NCBI RefSeq assembly: GCF_048565625.1 | Contig: NZ_JBLZUR010000002.1 | Span: forward strand, 1,798,001-1,862,000 | Reading direction: 5' to 3' | Length of the DNA: 64,000 nt | DNA from: JBLZUR01 sp048565625 | GTDB taxonomy: Bacteria; Pseudomonadota; Alphaproteobacteria; Sphingomonadales; Sphingomonadaceae | The notes under the pieces: model-generated | The model's input: only the letters and a program-made list of their open reading frames with translations | The model's database searches: none | What the model was told of the DNA's origin: nothing | In this document: one piece after another, positions 24,460 to 32,680 of the stretch | Layout: every line of letters starts with the position of its first letter | How positions within the stretch are numbered: the first letter of the stretch is position 1 | Made by a program: the position numbers and the translations under genes

Positions 24460-26506
24460 GCCGGACCGCGCGCCAGGGGTGATCGTCGCGCGGCAGACGT
24501 GCTGCCGTTACGCGGACACGGTCGAAGTCTATGGCCAGGCCGCCGGTCTCCGCGAGGAGCGTTCGGTCGGCCTTAATCCATCTTGGGCGGCAGCTGCGCG
24601 GCAGTCGCCGGTCGCTAACGGCAATGTCGGCCATCGCGCAGGCTCGATTGGTTTGGCGGATCGGCGCGAACTGGTCGCTGCGGCTCGCCAGGACCGTCCA
24701 GCTTCGCCCACCCCGCGCGACGCGCGCCATGCAGAAGTCGCGGGTGCAGCGGGCGTTGGGGAGCATTTCGAGATCGAGAAGGGCTTCGTCGCTGCCGGCA
24801 ATTTCGGCGAGCGTGTCGCGGGTGTAGTCTCGGGCACGGGGCCGAAGCAGGGCGAAGCGTCCATCGGATGTCCGCAGCGCCAAGTGCTGACCGTCACCCG
24901 TGACGAGGAGGTCCGGCGCAGGAGTCATGAGAGCCATTGCTACTCCGATCAGCGCCGGTGCCAGGCCCCATAGGCGCAGGCGTGTGCGCCACAGCGCAAG
25001 CCACAGCCCGCCCGCCACCATCAGAGCGAAAGCGGCAGGCGGCATCGACGGGAGAGCGGCGACCGCGCCCGGTGCGTCGCCGGCGGCACGGGCGATGGCG
25101 AGCAGCGCCTCGATTGCCAATCCGGTCGCCCACCATAACGGCGCGCCGAGGCCGATGATGTCGAGCAGCAGCGCCACCGCCTCCAGAGGCATGATGACGA
25201 AGGTGCTGAGGGGGATGGCGACGATGTTCGCGAAAGCGCCGTAGAGGCCAGCCTTATGGAAGTGGAACAAAGCGATCGGGGCGAGCGCCGCTTCGATGAG
25301 GAGACCGGTGGCGATCAGTCCGCCGAGCGCGCGCAGGAGCCGCCATCCCCTACCCTCTTCCCGGCGCGCGAGCAGGCGGCGGGTGAGCGGGAGTTCGTGG
25401 AGCGCCACGATCGCGGTCGCGGCGGTGAAGCTCATCTGGAAACTGGGACCGGCCAGCGCCTCCGGCCAGAAGACGAGAACGAGCAGCGCGCCCGTCGCCA
25501 CCAGCCGCAGGGTGATCGCCTGCCGCCCAAGCGCAAGGCCGCCGAGGACGAGGAGTGCGGCGATGCACGACCGGACTGTCGGCACCTCGCCGCCGCTGAG
25601 CAGCGTGTAGCCGATCGCGGCGACGGCCCCCGCTCCGCCCGCAATGAGCGGCAGCGGCCAGTGCAGCGCAAGACGTGGGCTAAGCGCGAGGAGACGCATC
25701 GTCAGCAGGATCGCCGCGCCGACAACGGCGGTGACATGCAGACCGCTGATTGACAGAAGGTGCGCGAGACCGCTGCGCCGCATCGCCTCGGCATCCGCGT
25801 CCGCAATCGCGCCTTCGTCTCCGGTCACGAAGGCGGTAGCGATGCCGCCGGGCGAGCCGGGCAGTTGCGCCTCGATGTGGCGGGAAAGCTGCGCCCGCCA
25901 TTGCGGCAGGCGGGAAAGGCCGAATGGCGGCTCACCCTTTGCCGTGATCGTAACAGGGGCAAAGGCCCGACCGGTCGCGCCGATGCCGTCGAACCAGGCA
26001 ACGCGGGCGAAGTCATATGCGCCCGGCAGAACCGGCTCACCTGGCGGCATCAGGCGGGCGCGGAGCGACAATGTATCGCCGATGCTAAGGCCGGCAGGCA
26101 CATCCTCCTCTGCCACATTCACACGGGCGCGGGCGGGTGGACCGCCCGCCGTGAGCGGTGTGGCGATCGTCAGGCGAATGAGGCCGCGTGCCGGCAGGCC
26201 TTCGACGCGCTCGACCGGACCGGACAGCGTCACGACACGGGGACGATCGAGGCGCGGAGCGGCGACCCGCTCCGCCTTGGCCCAAATCGCGAGGCAGCCC
26301 AGAACGGCCGCGAGTGCGCCTATGAGGATAGCGCGCGAGAAGCGGCCACCATGGCCCGAAGCACCGGCGGCTACGCCGATCGCGCCTGCGATGGCGAGGA
26401 ACCCGATCCAGCCGTCCTGTGTCGGAACCGCGAACCAGGCCGCGATGCCTGCGCCAAAAGCGACCGGTAGCCAAAGCGGCAGATGGTCCCGCTCCGCCTC
26501 CAACAC
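24329..26506 (-). CDS. comEC: ComEC/Rec2-family DNA uptake channel protein
   Basis: A large polytopic membrane protein with the ComEC core motif HLLSISGLHVTAVVGA, preceded by an OB-like soluble region (DUF4131-type) and followed by a beta-lactamase-like tail after about residue 550. ComEC moves single-stranded DNA across the inner membrane in natural transformation. The start is uncertain: the frame is open to 26740, but that would run through divergent gltX. The homologous part begins near LEAERDHLPLWLPV, so GTG 26506 is used provisionally. The 3' end overlaps lexA by 131 bases, and the last 35 residues look non-native. Confidence 0.8.
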   Translation of the reverse strand: MLEAERDHLPLWLPVAFGAGIAAWFAVPTQDGWIGFLAIAGAIGVAAGASGHGGRFSRAILIGALAAVLGCLAIWAKAERVAAPRLDRPRVVTLSGPVERVEGLPARGLIRLTIATPLTAGGPPARARVNVAEEDVPAGLSIGDTLSLRARLMPPGEPVLPGAYDFARVAWFDGIGATGRAFAPVTITAKGEPPFGLSRLPQWRAQLSRHIEAQLPGSPGGIATAFVTGDEGAIADADAEAMRRSGLAHLLSISGLHVTAVVGAAILLTMRLLALSPRLALHWPLPLIAGGAGAVAAIGYTLLSGGEVPTVRSCIAALLVLGGLALGRQAITLRLVATGALLVLVFWPEALAGPSFQMSFTAATAIVALHELPLTRRLLARREEGRGWRLLRALGGLIATGLLIEAALAPIALFHFHKAGLYGAFANIVAIPLSTFVIMPLEAVALLLDIIGLGAPLWWATGLAIEALLAIARAAGDAPGAVAALPSMPPAAFALMVAGGLWLALWRTRLRLWGLAPALIGVAMALMTPAPDLLVTGDGQHLALRTSDGRFALLRPRARDYTRDTLAEIAGSDEALLDLEMLPNARCTRDFCMARVARGGRSWTVLASRSDQFAPIRQTNRACAMADIAVSDRRLPRSCRPRWIKADRTLLAETGGLAIDFDRVRVTAARLPRDDHPWRAVRLNTAATARPAGPGSAPALGRSVADHRRGSPDRGAPSAPHGGNT

Positions 26507-26627
26507 GGCTTCAATCCGCGCGTCGGCCCGTACCGGCGACGTGGTTTGAAGCAGGCGGAGGGCTATGCTAGGGGCCGTGCCGATTTCCTGGGCCTTCGGA
26601 TGATTTCGGGGCCGATCCTTGGAGAAT

Positions 26628-28052
26628 ATGCGCTTGAGCGCAAGCACCCCGGCAGCGGCGGCCACCCCGGTCGTCACGCGCTTCGCCCCCTCCCCCACCG
26701 GCTTCCTGCACATCGGGGGCGCGCGCACCGCCCTGTTCAACTGGCTCTACGCCCGGCACACCGGCGGCAAGTTCCTGCTTCGCATTGAGGACACCGATCG
26801 CGCCCGCTCCACCCAGCCGGCGATCGACGCGATCCTGGACGGGATGCGCTGGCTTGGCCTCGACTGGGATGGGGACGCTGTGTTCCAGTTCGCCCGCGCC
26901 GATCGTCATGCCGAGGTGGCGCGCAATCTGCTGGCGCGGGGCCATGCCTATAAGTGCTTCGCCACCGCCGAGGAACTGGAGGTGATGCGCGCCGAGCAAA
27001 AAGCCAAGGGCCTGCCGCTCCGCTATGACGGCCGCTGGCGCGACCGCGATCCTTCCGAGGGTGGTGACGCCCCCTTCGTCGTCCGCCTGAAGGCACCGCG
27101 CGAGGGCGAGGTGACCATCGAGGATCGCGTGCAGGGTCCGGTAACGGTGCGAAATGCCGAGCTGGACGACATGGTCCTCCTCCGCTCCGACGGCACGCCC
27201 ACCTATATGCTGGCGGTGGTGGTAGACGACCACGACATGGGCGTCACCCATGTCATCCGCGGCGACGACCACCTCAACAACGCCTTCCGTCAGTTGGCGC
27301 TGATCCGCGCGATGGGCTGGCCGGAGCCGGTCTATGCGCACGTCCCGCTGATCCACGGTGCGGACGGGGCGAAGCTGTCGAAACGACACGGTGCTTTGGG
27401 CGTCGAAGCGTATCGCGACATGGGCCTGTTGCCCGAGGCGCTGTGCAACTACCTGCTCCGTCTCGGCTGGGGGCATGGCGACGAGGAGGTGATCTCCCGC
27501 GACCGGGCGATCGCGCTCTTCGATCTCAACGGCATCGGGCGATCGCCTTCCAGGTTTGACGTGAAGAAGATCGAGAACTTGAACGGTATCTACATTCGCG
27601 ATGCGGATGACGGCAGGTTGGCCGATCTGGTCCTGCCCCTCGTTCAGGCCGCGACCGGACGCGATGTGGATGCCGAATTGCTGCGCCGCGCCATGCCGGT
27701 GCTGAAGGTCCGCGCCAAGGACCTGAATGAGCTGGCGGTGGGTGCAAGCTTCCTGTTTCGAACGCGACCGATCGACATAGAGGACAAGGCGGCGGCTCTG
27801 CTGGAGGGCGGTGCGGCAGAGCTTCTGCTGCAATTGCGTGACGCACTTGACGGCGTGACCGAGTGGGCCGAAGGACCGATCGACGCTGCGGTGCGGGGTG
27901 TCGCGGAGTCGGCGGGGGTGGGACTTGGCAAGGTGGCGCAGCCGCTCAGGGCGGCGCTGACCGGGAGGACCACCTCGCCGGGTATTTTCGACGTGCTGGT
28001 GCTGCTCGGTCGCGACGAGAGCCTGGCAAGACTGAACGACCGGCTGGCCTGA
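26628..28052 (+). CDS. gltX: Glutamyl-tRNA synthetase
   Basis: A 474-residue class I synthetase. The HIGH-type motif is in FAPSPTGFLHIGGARTALFN and the KMSKS-type loop in GAKLSKRHGA. It charges tRNA-Glu (and possibly tRNA-Gln if GatCAB is used) with glutamate in the cytoplasm. ATG 26628 is used, but GGAGA is only three bases upstream of it, so TTG 26634, at better spacing, is a real alternative. It is followed by gltA after 27 bases. Confidence 0.95.
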   Translation: MRLSASTPAAAATPVVTRFAPSPTGFLHIGGARTALFNWLYARHTGGKFLLRIEDTDRARSTQPAIDAILDGMRWLGLDWDGDAVFQFARADRHAEVARNLLARGHAYKCFATAEELEVMRAEQKAKGLPLRYDGRWRDRDPSEGGDAPFVVRLKAPREGEVTIEDRVQGPVTVRNAELDDMVLLRSDGTPTYMLAVVVDDHDMGVTHVIRGDDHLNNAFRQLALIRAMGWPEPVYAHVPLIHGADGAKLSKRHGALGVEAYRDMGLLPEALCNYLLRLGWGHGDEEVISRDRAIALFDLNGIGRSPSRFDVKKIENLNGIYIRDADDGRLADLVLPLVQAATGRDVDAELLRRAMPVLKVRAKDLNELAVGASFLFRTRPIDIEDKAAALLEGGAAELLLQLRDALDGVTEWAEGPIDAAVRGVAESAGVGLGKVAQPLRAALTGRTTSPGIFDVLVLLGRDESLARLNDRLA

Positions 28053-28079
28053 CCGGCCGGCATCTTTGGAGACCATCAT

Positions 28080-29363
28080 ATGGGCGGAAGCGCGAAGATC
28101 GAGATCGAAGGCCAGGGCGGCGAATACCCGATCCTGAACGGCACCATCGGGCCGGAGGTCGTCGACATCCGAAAGCTTTACGGCGCGACCGACCGCTTCA
28201 CCTATGATCCGGGCTTCACCTCGACCGCGAGCTGCCGGTCCAAGATCACCTATATCGATGGCGATGCCGGCGTCCTCCTCCACCGCGGTTATCCGATCGA
28301 TCAGCTGGCCGAGAAGTCGAGCTTCATGGAGGTCGCCTACCTTCTGCTGAACGGTGACCTGCCGAGCGCCGAGGGGCTGAAGGACTTCACCTACACCATC
28401 ACCCGCCACACGATGGTCCACGAGCAACTGGCGACCTTCTACCGTGGCTTCCGGCGTGATGCGCACCCGATGGCGATCATGTGCGGTGTGGTTGGCGCGC
28501 TTTCCGCCTTCTACCATGACTCCACGGACATCGACGACCCCGAGCAGCGCAAGATCGCCAGCCACCGGCTGATCGCCAAGATCCCGACGATCGCGGCGAT
28601 GGCGTACAAGTACTCGGTCGGTCAGCCTTTCCTCTATCCGAAGAACGACCTGTCTTACACCGGCAACTTCCTGCGCATGACCTTCGGCGTGCCCGCGGAA
28701 GAGTATGAGGTCGATCCCGTGATCGAGTCCGCGATGGACAAGATCTTCATCCTCCATGCCGATCATGAGCAGAACGCGTCCACCTCGACCGTGCGCCTTG
28801 CCGGCTCGTCCGGCGCGAACCCGTTCGCCTGCATGGCGGCGGGCATCGCCTGCCTCTGGGGCCCGGCGCATGGCGGTGCCAACGAGGCGGCGCTCAACAT
28901 GCTGCGTGAGATCGGCACGCCGGATCGTATCCCGGAGTACATCGCACGCGCCAAGAACAAGGACGATCCGTTCCGCCTGATGGGCTTCGGCCACCGCGTC
29001 TACAAGAACTTCGATCCGCGCGCGAAGGTGCTGTCGAAGGCAGCGACCGAGGTGCTTGACAAGCTGGGCATCAGCGATCCGGTGCTCGACACCGCACGCG
29101 AGCTGGAGCGGATTGCACTCGAGGACGACTACTTCATCGAGAAGAAGCTCTACCCGAACGTGGACTTCTACTCGGGGGTGATCCTGTCGGCGATCGGCTT
29201 CCCGACCACTATGTTCACCGTGCTTTTCGCCCTTGCCCGCACCGCCGGCTGGGTTGCGCAGTGGAACGAGATGATCACCGACCCCGAGCAGAAGATCGGC
29301 CGTCCGCGCCAGCTTTATGTCGGGTCCGAGCAGCGCGACTACGTACCGGTAGACCAGCGCTAG
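28080..29363 (+). CDS. gltA: Citrate synthase (type II, hexameric class)
   Basis: A 427-residue citrate synthase with the N-terminal GQGGEYPILNGTIGPEVVDI typical of Gram-negative enzymes and the active-site segments ILHADHEQNASTSTVR, LWGPAHGGANEA (His) and GFGHRVYKNFDPRA. It condenses oxaloacetate with acetyl-CoA to start the TCA cycle. TTGGAG lies about ten bases before the ATG. Its stop codon overlaps that of the convergent kinase-like gene within the palindrome CTAG. Confidence 0.97.
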   Translation: MGGSAKIEIEGQGGEYPILNGTIGPEVVDIRKLYGATDRFTYDPGFTSTASCRSKITYIDGDAGVLLHRGYPIDQLAEKSSFMEVAYLLLNGDLPSAEGLKDFTYTITRHTMVHEQLATFYRGFRRDAHPMAIMCGVVGALSAFYHDSTDIDDPEQRKIASHRLIAKIPTIAAMAYKYSVGQPFLYPKNDLSYTGNFLRMTFGVPAEEYEVDPVIESAMDKIFILHADHEQNASTSTVRLAGSSGANPFACMAAGIACLWGPAHGGANEAALNMLREIGTPDRIPEYIARAKNKDDPFRLMGFGHRVYKNFDPRAKVLSKAATEVLDKLGISDPVLDTARELERIALEDDYFIEKKLYPNVDFYSGVILSAIGFPTTMFTVLFALARTAGWVAQWNEMITDPEQKIGRPRQLYVGSEQRDYVPVDQR

Positions 29364-30382
29364 GAAAGCGTCGCCCGCTGCGGCACGGCCAGGACGAAGC
29401 GGGCGCCCCCTCGATGTGCGGTATCGACCACTAGGTCGCCCGCCATCGATCGGGCGAGCCGCCGCGCGATGTACAGGCCCAGGCCTACACCGTCGCGCGT
29501 CTGTCCGCCGATGCGCACGAAGCGCTCGAAAATGCGCTCGCTCTCCTCGATCGGAACGCCAGGCCCTTCGTCCTCGACAGTAACGACACCATAGCCATCC
29601 ACGTCGAAACAGCGGATCGACACGCAGGATCCCGGTGGCGCATGGCCAATCGCGTTGGTGATGAGGTTGATCAGGATCTGGCGTGAGCGCCGCGGCTCTC
29701 CCAAGGCAGCGACGACGAACCCGCCCTCCGGCCGGTCCACCGTGACCTGCCGTGCTTGTGCCTCCGCCTCCAGCCAGAGGGCCGCCGATCGGGCGACCTC
29801 GGCAAGATCGAACGGGACCGGATCGAACGCCTCGGTCGCCTCCGACAGGCTGTTAATGTCGAGAAGCAGCGCCAGGAGATGGCCGGCGGCCGAGAGGATA
29901 TCGGTCGCATACTCCCGATAGGCCCCGCCGCCGTCCTTGTCGGTCAGGGTCGCCAGCCGGCGCGCATCGTCCAGGACACCCTCAATCACAGCGCGCAACG
30001 CCTGTTCGACCTCGTTCGACCCCACGCCGCTCTCTCCCGCCGGAGCGAGCGCCGCGATCAGCCGATCGGCAGCGATTGTGTCGGCGGACCGGTCGGCATC
30101 GGCGGCCTCGAGTTCAGTGAGGCTAAGGGCGATACCGTGGTCCGAAGGCTCGGCGCCCGCGAGAGCCGCGATGTCTTCGTCTCCCGCCGCGAAGCGCACC
30201 CGTCTGTCGATAGGGATTCCCGCTTCGCGCGCCTGCTCGGCAAGCACGGCAAGCGGTGGAAGGGCGAGCGTACCGGAGGGCTGGCCGGCCGCACGGCGAT
30301 TAGCGGCGTTCAGAAACCCGTCGGCCGATGACAGCCGGCCGGCCAGATCGACCCGCCCGCGTACCGTCGCGGCTCCGCTCAT
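29360..30382 (-). CDS. Histidine-kinase homologue with Asn in place of the phosphoacceptor His
   Basis: A 340-residue soluble protein. The C-terminal ATPase domain is intact: N-box QILINLITNAIGHAPPG, G1 VEDEGPGVP, F-box region IFERFVRIGG and G2 GVGLGLYIARRLA. The DHp region aligns as SNEVEQALRAVI against the usual SHELRTPLNAII, so the acceptor His is Asn123 (codon 30014-30016); the partner helix YREYATDILSAAGHLLALL is conserved. It may bind ATP and dimerise but cannot autophosphorylate on the usual residue. The N-terminal 120 residues are unrecognised. It overlaps the DUF2336 gene upstream by ATGA. Confidence 0.82.
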   Translation of the reverse strand: MSGAATVRGRVDLAGRLSSADGFLNAANRRAAGQPSGTLALPPLAVLAEQAREAGIPIDRRVRFAAGDEDIAALAGAEPSDHGIALSLTELEAADADRSADTIAADRLIAALAPAGESGVGSNEVEQALRAVIEGVLDDARRLATLTDKDGGGAYREYATDILSAAGHLLALLLDINSLSEATEAFDPVPFDLAEVARSAALWLEAEAQARQVTVDRPEGGFVVAALGEPRRSRQILINLITNAIGHAPPGSCVSIRCFDVDGYGVVTVEDEGPGVPIEESERIFERFVRIGGQTRDGVGLGLYIARRLARSMAGDLVVDTAHRGGARFVLAVPQRATLS

Positions 30383-31362
30383 GCCTCACCCAACATCGCG
30401 GCGCGGCTGCCGCCGTCGCTGATCGTCCGGCGCCGATGGGCCACCGTGCGCATGGCGTGACGCTCATCGCTGAGGTCGAAGGCGGCGAGCGCCTGGAGCG
30501 CCGTCGCTTCACTCACGGTAAAAAGCATCTGCGCGGCCGCCTCACGCGGTAGCCCGGCCGCACGGAGCAACGTCGCGAGCGCCTGGCCATCGCGGTCGAG
30601 AATATCGGCAAGGACGGTGCGATAGGGCAGGTCGAGCTTGACGCTTAGAACCGCTGCCGCGATCTCGACATCGCCGCGCACCACGAGGTCGCACAAGGCA
30701 GTCTCAAAATGCTCCTGCCGCGCGACCGCCGTACCGATACGCACCGCCGCCGCGTCGATCGACCCGGCCCTTTCGAATGCTGCACAGGCGACCGTGACGG
30801 CGCGGGCGAGATGCGCATCCGCGACATCGTCAGCGGCCAGTTCGACGGCAGAAGCCACCGACCAGACCAGCCGCTGCCGTACGTCGGCGTCGAGATCCGC
30901 CGCGAGCAGACGGGCCGATCCGCCGTGATCCGCACGCCTGATGAGGCAGGTGTGGAAAGCGGCAATGTCGCGCGGTTCGATCGATCGCAACGCGGGCGGC
31001 AGTCGCTTCGCCCACTCAGCGGGCGGCATGGTCGCGAAGCGCAAGCCGTCCGCGCGAAGCAGCAGAGCGCTGGCGAGACCGCGATCCGACATGAAGCTCG
31101 CTCGCTCCAGCAGCGCATGGACGCGAACGAGCTGTTCCTCATCAACGGCAGGGAGGCCCAGAACGTGGTGCAACACCGTGGCGATCTCTCGCACCAGGCC
31201 GGTGATCATCGCCGACATCGTCGCCCGTTCCGCATCGCTCAGCCGATGTTCGGGCGGTGACAACACCTCCCGAAGCACCTGATCGACGCGCGAATCGGCT
31301 CCCTCGCGCGCGAGTGAGAATGACAGGCGTCCCCCCCGCCCGCTTTCCCGATGGGAATTCAT
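30379..31362 (-). CDS. DUF2336-family helical-repeat protein
   Basis: A 327-residue, nearly all-helical protein with Ala/Leu-rich repeats, for example RLVWSVASAVELAADDVADA and FETALCDLVVRGDVEIAAAVL. This pattern matches the DUF2336 family of alphaproteobacteria, whose function is not established. There is no signal peptide or membrane segment. It is translationally coupled (ATGA) to the kinase-like gene downstream, so the two probably act together, for example as scaffold and partner in a signalling complex. The family call is from memory of repeat pattern and context. Confidence 0.68.
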   Translation of the reverse strand: MNSHRESGRGGRLSFSLAREGADSRVDQVLREVLSPPEHRLSDAERATMSAMITGLVREIATVLHHVLGLPAVDEEQLVRVHALLERASFMSDRGLASALLLRADGLRFATMPPAEWAKRLPPALRSIEPRDIAAFHTCLIRRADHGGSARLLAADLDADVRQRLVWSVASAVELAADDVADAHLARAVTVACAAFERAGSIDAAAVRIGTAVARQEHFETALCDLVVRGDVEIAAAVLSVKLDLPYRTVLADILDRDGQALATLLRAAGLPREAAAQMLFTVSEATALQALAAFDLSDERHAMRTVAHRRRTISDGGSRAAMLGEA

Positions 31363-31402
31363 GGAGGGATGATAGACGGCCCGGGCGGCAACCCGCTAGT
31401 CG

Positions 31403-32680
31403 CTATTCACCACGTTGTGGCCTCAGCAGCATCTGTTGTGTCCAAAGCAGGGACAGACCGGCATAGGCAGCGCCAAATGCGAGGCCGATCACAGGCAAGC
31501 CGGCGGCGGCGAACGGCAGCGCCACGAGCGGCAGAGCGTCCCGATCGGCTATCCAGCGCGAAGGCTGCGCGGTCGGCCCGCGCGTCAGACGCAGGATCAT
31601 CGTCTGCGCCGCCACGCCCCGCATCGCCACGACCAGTGCGGCCGCCAGCGCCCAAGTTCCCCATCCCGCCCGGAGCGAGAGCGCCCATGTCAGGCCCAAG
31701 AGGGCCAGGCCGGACGCGATCCAACGTGCCATGTCAAAGAGATCGCGGGCGGGCGGTTGCCGCAACTTTAGCCGGATGATGCGTGCCGAAAGCGACGCAA
31801 CTCCTCCCGCAAGGACGAGGATCAGCAGCCCGGCCCAGGCGGGCGCGGCGAGGAAGGCGGCAGCCGCGACGATGGTGAGCAGCAGCGCCGCCGCCTCGAG
31901 CACGGCCGGTGGCACACCCCGGCGGAGCAGCGCGCGTGCGGCAAGCCTTTCAGGCCAGGCATAGATGTAGCGGGCGACCCAGCTTCCGGCAGGCGCGTTG
32001 GAGGCAGCAACCAGCCTTTCTCTTACCGCTTCGGTCGAGGCTGTATCCCGCACCAGGAAGATGTGATCCCCCGCCAGCGCCGCCAGCCTTGCCGGACCGC
32101 CCTGCAAGATCCGCCGCAGCAGGGTCGAGACCAGCTCCCACTCGCCGAGCATGGCGACCGTCTCTGCCAGTTCGTCGCCGCTGCACAGCATGACGCCGCC
32201 CCAGCGGTGTTGCCCATCGATCCGTTCGAAGATTTCGTTCTCCGCCGCGTCGGGAACCACGACCACCGCCGCGCCGGGCGCGGAGATGATGCGGTCGATC
32301 ACCGCCTGATCGGCGACCACCCCGTCGGCCAGTACGATCAGGCGCGCATCGGGGTGGATCCGGTCGGCGGCGTCCGCACTGGTGCGCGCGATATCCACGC
32401 GCAGGCCGTTGCGGCGCATCCTGTCGACGGCGGCTGCAAGCGCGGCCGGAATGCGCTCGGCCAGGATGACGATGTGGTCCGCGCCGGCCAGGGCGACCTG
32501 TCGCGCCTGATGCTCGATCAGCGCATCGCCCGCCAGCAGCAGGGTGGCACGCAGCCCGCCGCCCTCGTCCGCCGGCTCGCTCGCCGCGATCAGCGCGCTC
32601 AGTCCCAAGGTCTCGTCCAGCCCCCATTCGCTCGCACCCGCCCTTTCGCGGGTCGCGAAAGCTGATACATTGCCGGTCAT
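31403..32680 (-). CDS. Nucleotidyltransferase-like / degenerate CDP-alcohol phosphotransferase-like membrane protein
   Basis: This 425-residue protein has a soluble N-terminal half with a nucleotidyltransferase-like alpha/beta pattern (LRATLLLAGDALIEHQARQV, LIVLADGVVAD). The C-terminal half has about five to six hydrophobic segments. Across ASLSARIIRLKLRQPPARD the spacing AR-x12-D of the CDP-alcohol phosphotransferase motif is kept, but the other required Asp and Gly residues are missing. The layout resembles fused enzymes for inositol-type phosphodiesters, apparently without activity. Its ATG overlaps the ATG of the divergent coiled-coil gene within CATG. Confidence 0.6.
   Translation of the reverse strand: MTGNVSAFATRERAGASEWGLDETLGLSALIAASEPADEGGGLRATLLLAGDALIEHQARQVALAGADHIVILAERIPAALAAAVDRMRRNGLRVDIARTSADAADRIHPDARLIVLADGVVADQAVIDRIISAPGAAVVVVPDAAENEIFERIDGQHRWGGVMLCSGDELAETVAMLGEWELVSTLLRRILQGGPARLAALAGDHIFLVRDTASTEAVRERLVAASNAPAGSWVARYIYAWPERLAARALLRRGVPPAVLEAAALLLTIVAAAAFLAAPAWAGLLILVLAGGVASLSARIIRLKLRQPPARDLFDMARWIASGLALLGLTWALSLRAGWGTWALAAALVVAMRGVAAQTMILRLTRGPTAQPSRWIADRDALPLVALPFAAAGLPVIGLAFGAAYAGLSLLWTQQMLLRPQRGE

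Noticed and set aside
26568..28994. Open frame of about 800 codons antisense to gltX and gltA
   Set aside because: Both sense genes are complete and conserved; the antisense product has no recognisable feature.
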